Source: Hevea brasiliensis
Lineage: Eukaryota > Streptophyta > Magnoliopsida > Malpighiales > Euphorbiaceae
Assembly (NCBI RefSeq): GCF_030052815.1
Contig: NC_079510.1
Span: 30,767,823-30,831,822 of the forward strand
Reading direction: 5' to 3'
DNA: 64,000 bases
Made by a program: the position numbers and the translations under genes. Every line of letters starts with the position of its first letter. Position 1 is the stretch's first letter. Positions 60,032 through 64,000 of this stretch are shown in pieces. The notes beneath the pieces are model-generated. The model was given only the letters and a program-made list of their open reading frames with translations. It searched no databases and was not told the DNA's origin.

Positions 60032-60036
60032 GGACA
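60032..60036. repeat. Target site duplication of element B, right copy
   Basis: GGACA, as at 48959-48963. Confidence 0.95.
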
Positions 60037-61094
60037 AGATGGGTCAGAGGTAGTTTTTCAGGGAGATCAAATGTCATCAGTGAAGGGGATGATCTCCACA
60101 ATACAAGCTAGAAAGATGCTTCAAAAAGGATGTAGATGTTTTTTAGCTCATGTTAGACAAGTTGTGGATAACAGAAGTGGACTAAGATCAGTTCCCATGG
60201 TAAGAGAGTTTTTAGATGTGTTTAGAGGAACTACTTAGTTTGCCACCTGAGATGGAGATAGATTTTAAAATTGATCTAGTGCCTGATACTAGACCCATAT
60301 ATGTTCCTCCTTACAAAATGGTTCATACATAGTTAAAAAAGTTAAAAGAACTGCTACAAGAATTAGTGGATAAGGAATTCATCTGACCGAGTACTTCTCC
60401 TTAGGGTGCTCCAGTACTATTTGTAAAGAAAAAGGATGGATCCTTTAAGGCTATGCATTAACTATAGGTAGTTGAACAAGGTCACTACAAAGAACAAATA
60501 CCCTCTATCCCATATTGATGACTTGCTTAACCAGCTAGCTAGAGCTATTTATTTTTCAAAGATAGATTTGAGGTTCGAATATCACCAATTGAGGATTAAG
60601 GAGATAGATATTTCGAAGACTACATTTTAGACCAGATATGAGCATTATGAGTTTCTTATGATGCCATTTTGGTTAACCAATGCCTCAGCTACATTCATAG
60701 ATCTCATGAATAAGGTGTTAAGGCCTTATTTGGATCACTTTGTGATCATCTTTATTAATGACATACTAGTGTACTCCATAAAATCAAAATCCATGCAAAG
60801 CATCTAAGAATGGTTCTTCAGACATTGAGGGAACATTAATTGTATACCAAGTTCTCTAAATGTGAGTTTAAGCTAAAGAGTATATCATTTTTGGGGCGTA
60901 TAGTGTTAGAGAATGGAAATGAAGTGGATCCTAAAAAGGTTGACGCAATGTCAAATTGGCCGAGGTTGACTATAGTGACTAAGATTAAGAGTTTTCTAAG
61001 TTTAGTGAGCTATTATAGGAGATTTGTACTTGATTTCTCTAAGATAGCTACTCTAATGACTAGGTTAACTCAGAAGAATAAGAAGTTTAAATAG
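60037..61094 (+). pseudogene. Element D protease tail and reverse transcriptase
   Basis: It resumes the D polyprotein in several frames. 60037-60238 has MISTIQARKMLQKGCRCFLAHV, like the region after protease in A and B. RT follows with stops: [17 protein letters not shown], the active site FINDIL at 60751-60768 (the first catalytic Asp is Asn), then SFLSLVSYYRRFVLDFS near 60990-61040. It is clearly a Ty3/Gypsy RT. The changed active site would kill it even without the stops. Confidence 0.88.
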
Positions 61095-62121
61095 AGTGAT
61101 AAATGTGAGGGGAGCCTTCAGAAGCTTAAGGAGTGTCTGATTTCAGCACTAGTACTGGCTCTACTCGGTGATTATGATAGTACAATCCAGTACCATCTGA
61201 GAAAGGCCATGTTATTGCAGATGCCCTTAGCCTAAAATCATTTGGCAGTTTGGCTCATATATCTATAGAAAAGTGGACTATCTAAAAGGAGTTGCACCAG
61301 CTGATTGGAGAAGGGTTGCAACTAGAGTTATCACCTAAGGATACCTAGATGGCTTAGATGAAGGTGACGCCAGTGTACCTAAGGTAAATAGTAGAGAAAC
61401 AGCATAAAGACCTTGAATTGGTAAAGATAGTTGAAGCGATACAGAAAGGTAAGATTAGTGATTTTCGTTTCGACAGAAAAGTATTGTTAAAGTATGGAAA
61501 CAGGTTGTGTGTACCAAATGACATCCAACTTGAGGGAGACATTATAAGAGAAGCTCATAATGCTAGGTATAGTGTGCACCCTAGAGCCACTAAGATGTAT
61601 CAAGATCTAAAAAAAGTGTATTGGTGGCCTTTTATGAAGAAAAAAATTACACAGTTTGTGTCTGCTTGTGAGGTTTGTTAGATAGTGAAGCTAGAGTATC
61701 AGAAACTAGCAAGAATACTTAACCCACTGCCCATTTTAGAGTGAAAATGGGAAAATATGGCCATGGACTTTGTCGTGGGGTTACCAGTAGCCTCTAACAG
61801 ACATAACTCGATATAGTTATAGTGGACAAATTAACCAAGACTGCTCACTTCATTCCTATTAAAGCTAACTATTTTGTGGATAAGTTGGCTCGGATCTACA
61901 TTGCAGAGATAATAAGGTTGCATGGAGATTCAGTGACAATAATCTCCGATATAGGACCACAGTTCACATCCAGGATTTGGTGCTGCCTTCAATATGAGTT
62001 AGGCACCAGGGTAGACTTCAGCACAATATTTCATCCTCATATAGATGGGCAGTCAGTAAATACCATACAGACTTTTGAGGATATGCTAAGAATATGTGTA
62101 CTTGACTTTAAAGAATTATGA
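61095..62121 (+). pseudogene. Element D RNase H and integrase relic
   Basis: The RNase H part (61095-61260) is short and broken and seems to have lost sequence, because YDSTIQYHLRKA-like residues follow soon after the RT end. The integrase zinc domain is at 61490-61681 (NRLCVPNDIQ, HPRATKMYQDLKKVYWWP, ending in CEVC). The core is at 61822-62121 with VDKLARIYIAEIIRLHG and FHPHIDGQSVNTIQ followed directly by TFEDML, with no insert. Confidence 0.87.
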
Positions 62122-62805
62122 AAAAAGTACCTTCCCTTAGTTGAGTTTACATATAACAACAGCTATCACTCTAGCATTGGAATGGCACCATATGAGGCTC
62201 TATATGGGAGAAAATATAGGTCTCGTGTATGTTGGAAAGAAGTAGGTGAAAGAGATTTAATAGGAATGAAGTTGGTGGAAATTACCAATCAAGCCATGCC
62301 TTTAATTAGGCCAAAGTTAAAGATAACAGCCAGTAAACAAAAGAATTACGTAGATCTCTATAGGAGAAAAGTGGTTTTCTAGAAAGGGGACATGGTACTT
62401 CTAAAGGTATCTCTAATGAAAGGTGTTATCCAATTTAGAAAGAGAGGCAAACTAGCTTTGAGATATATTGAACCATATGAAGCACTATAAAGGGTAAAAA
62501 ATGTATCTTATAAATTAGCTTTGCCACTAAAAATGGAGAGAATCCATTCGGTGTTTCATGTTTCTATGTTGAGGAAGTTCGTGTCAGATTCGAACAAGGT
62601 TATAAGTAAACCAGACATGGAAATTTTAGAAGATTTTTCTTATGTTGAAAAACATATTCAGATCATGGATACTCAGATAAGGAAGTTAAGAAATGAGAAG
62701 ATACCTATGATTAAAGTCCTCACCATAACATGGAAGAGTACACGTGGGAAACTCATAACTCCATCATACAACAATATCCCCAACTTTTCTAGGTATATTA
62801 TGTAA
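62122..62805 (+). pseudogene. Element D integrase C-terminus
   Basis: Frames at 62182-62382 ([17 protein letters not shown], then ERDLIGMKLVE) and 62521-62805 (MERIHSVFHVSMLRKF, then IMDTQIRKLRNEKIPMIKV) are separated by stops. The tail is shorter and weaker than the chromodomain-like tails of A and B. Confidence 0.85.
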
Positions 62806-62850
62806 ATTATGTTTGTTATGTGTTTATTTTAACATTCGAGGATGAATGTT

Positions 62851-62865
62851 CTTAAGGGGAGAGAA
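62851..62865 (+). promoter_or_regulatory. Element D polypurine tract
   Basis: CTTAAGGGGAGAGAA lies directly before the 3' LTR. Confidence 0.82.
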
Positions 62866-63269
62866 TTTAATACCCACCATTTTTTGATATCAGAATATTT
62901 GTCTTTGATGAAATATTTTAGTGAAAATTAAAACTTTATTGACAAGGGAGAGATGGTAAATTGTGAAAATATATTTATGTATGTGTATATATTTTTTTAT
63001 GTGTGTTTGAAATGTTCAAAATGTATTTAAAAATGAAAATGCTTTAAAGGTTTTATTTCCTAAAAGTTTTTAAGTATTTTTGGCAGAAGGAACTTCGACA
63101 GCTGAAGGATAGACTTTCGATAGCCAAAGTCCCTTTTCTTGTTCAAATACTCTTTTTCGAATAGAATAGACTTTGGAAAATGAAAGTTGGACTTTTGACA
63201 GCCGAAAGTCTCTCAACAGTAAAGGTAGAAAAAGGATCCAAAACTCATTTTGCTGTCAAAATACTTGGG

Positions 63270-63307
<38 letters not shown>

Positions 63308-64000
63308 TAACTGTTGTAGCATATAAGGAGCTCTTTGAAGAGATGTCCTTAGATTTTTCAAGATTTAGAGGTGGATTCTTTCATTTAGAAGTTTAGGAAA
63401 GTAGATTCAAGTTTTGAGGCTTTGATTCTCTCACCTCTAAGCTCTAAAAAAAGAGATAACATTCTTTTCTTCTTATTCTAATAAGTAGATCTAAGAAAGT
63501 TAATGAGGGATTAGGTTTTATAACTTCAATTCCATGAAATGTTATTTTTAAGATGAGTTTTGTGAATTTATGCATGATAGGGTTAGGGTTTTGTGATGTA
63601 TGCCGGAATTGCATGTTTTTACTAATAGTTTAGTAATGTTTAAGTGTTTTAGGCCTTAAATGGCTAGTTTTCCTTGATGGATTTGAAGAAATCATTGAAT
63701 ATGCCATGATGGGTTTGGGAAAAACTTAGGATTTGAATTTTTTATTAATATATATGGGTATTAAACATGTTTTTAAGTTGTTTTAGGCTTAGAGATGTGT
63801 ATATGTGGTTGGTTTGCATTTTGAAACTTTGGAATGAGTTTTAAGGTTTTTCAGAGAAGGAATCTGCAGGTTTTTTACTTGGGAATTTTAGAAATTCCTA
63901 GGTTTGGCTACTGAAAACCATAGGTTTAGCAGCCAAAGCATATAGTTTCTCATAAAATTTGGAAATTTTTGAGGTTCAGCAATTAAAGTCTAAGACTTTG
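62866..64000 (+). repeat. Element D 3' LTR, cut by window end
   Basis: It begins TTTAATACCCACC, matching the TGTAATACCCGCC start of the 5' LTR with the second base G changed to T. It follows the 5' LTR through a TC microsatellite (about 63277-63306) and GATTGATAG-type landmarks. About half of the expected 2.37 kb is inside the window. Confidence 0.92.

Larger units (their letters stand above)
44389..64000 (+). mobile_element. Gypsy element D, plus strand, split by element B, right end outside window
   Basis: It has a 5' LTR at 44389-46758, a primer site, and gag and protease to 48958. Element B sits in its protease-to-RT region (48964-60031). RT, RNase H and integrase resume at 60032, followed by a polypurine tract and 1.1 kb of 3' LTR. 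With the insertion and one copy of the duplication removed, the coding relic reads on without loss. All domains are broken by many stops and shifts. Without element B the visible part is about 8.5 kb. Confidence 0.94.

Noticed and set aside
59969..60238. Apparent 89-codon gene spanning the B 3' LTR and element D
   Set aside because: Its first third is LTR sequence. The rest is the D protease-RT linker. The start is an artefact of the insertion.
1..64000. CRISPR array, defence island, biosynthetic cluster or other novel system
   Set aside because: No regularly spaced repeats, no clustered non-transposon genes and no intact host frame are present. The content is explained by retrotransposons and unassigned AT-rich DNA.

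Overview
The window looks like plant nuclear DNA from a repeat-rich, probably heterochromatic part of a eudicot genome. It is AT-rich and holds Ty1/Copia and Ty3/Gypsy (chromodomain-type) LTR retrotransposons with initiator tRNA-Met primer sites, a LINE tail and a hAT-like element. The long-LTR Gypsy lineages would fit a woody Euphorbiaceae such as rubber tree or cassava, but that is a guess. I found no intact host gene, no tRNA or rRNA gene and no CRISPR array. Almost every long open frame is either a decayed retrotransposon polyprotein or a chance frame inside an LTR.

Layout. 1-3510 is the decayed internal region of a plus-strand Copia element cut by the window edge. Its 3' LTR starts at 3511 and is split after 15 bp by a complete minus-strand Gypsy element (element A, 3526-15283, LTRs about 3.4 kb, 5-bp target duplication ATGCC). 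The rest of the Copia LTR runs to about 17361. Then come a minus-strand Gypsy gag fragment and its LTR remnant (17360-21279), separated by an 852-bp LTR-like segment. 21280-26781 is mostly unassigned AT-rich DNA with a palindromic AT microsatellite, a 5'-truncated LINE with a perfect 14-bp target duplication, and a hAT-like element.

26782-34696 is a mosaic of two LTR remnants (Gypsy A/B type) around a block I cannot assign. 35025-37699 is a probable solo LTR that itself carries another solo LTR (35683-36727, duplication GGAAG). 38478-43084 is a 4.6-kb solo LTR (duplication CATTC).

44389 to the window end is an old plus-strand Gypsy element (element D). A younger, nearly intact Gypsy element (element B, 48964-60031, duplication GGACA, LTRs 3.1 kb) sits inside its protease region. 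Element B has few coding lesions and carries a 75-bp GT...AG intron-like segment inside its integrase frame that the related elements A and D lack.

No new host or defence system is visible. The observations I rate highest are the intron-like insert in element B, a short hairpin near the end of several LTR families whose stem changes in a paired way, a 27-bp palindrome shared by the same LTRs, and patchy differences between the two LTRs of element B that fall on CAG/CTG motifs and may be assembly artefacts.
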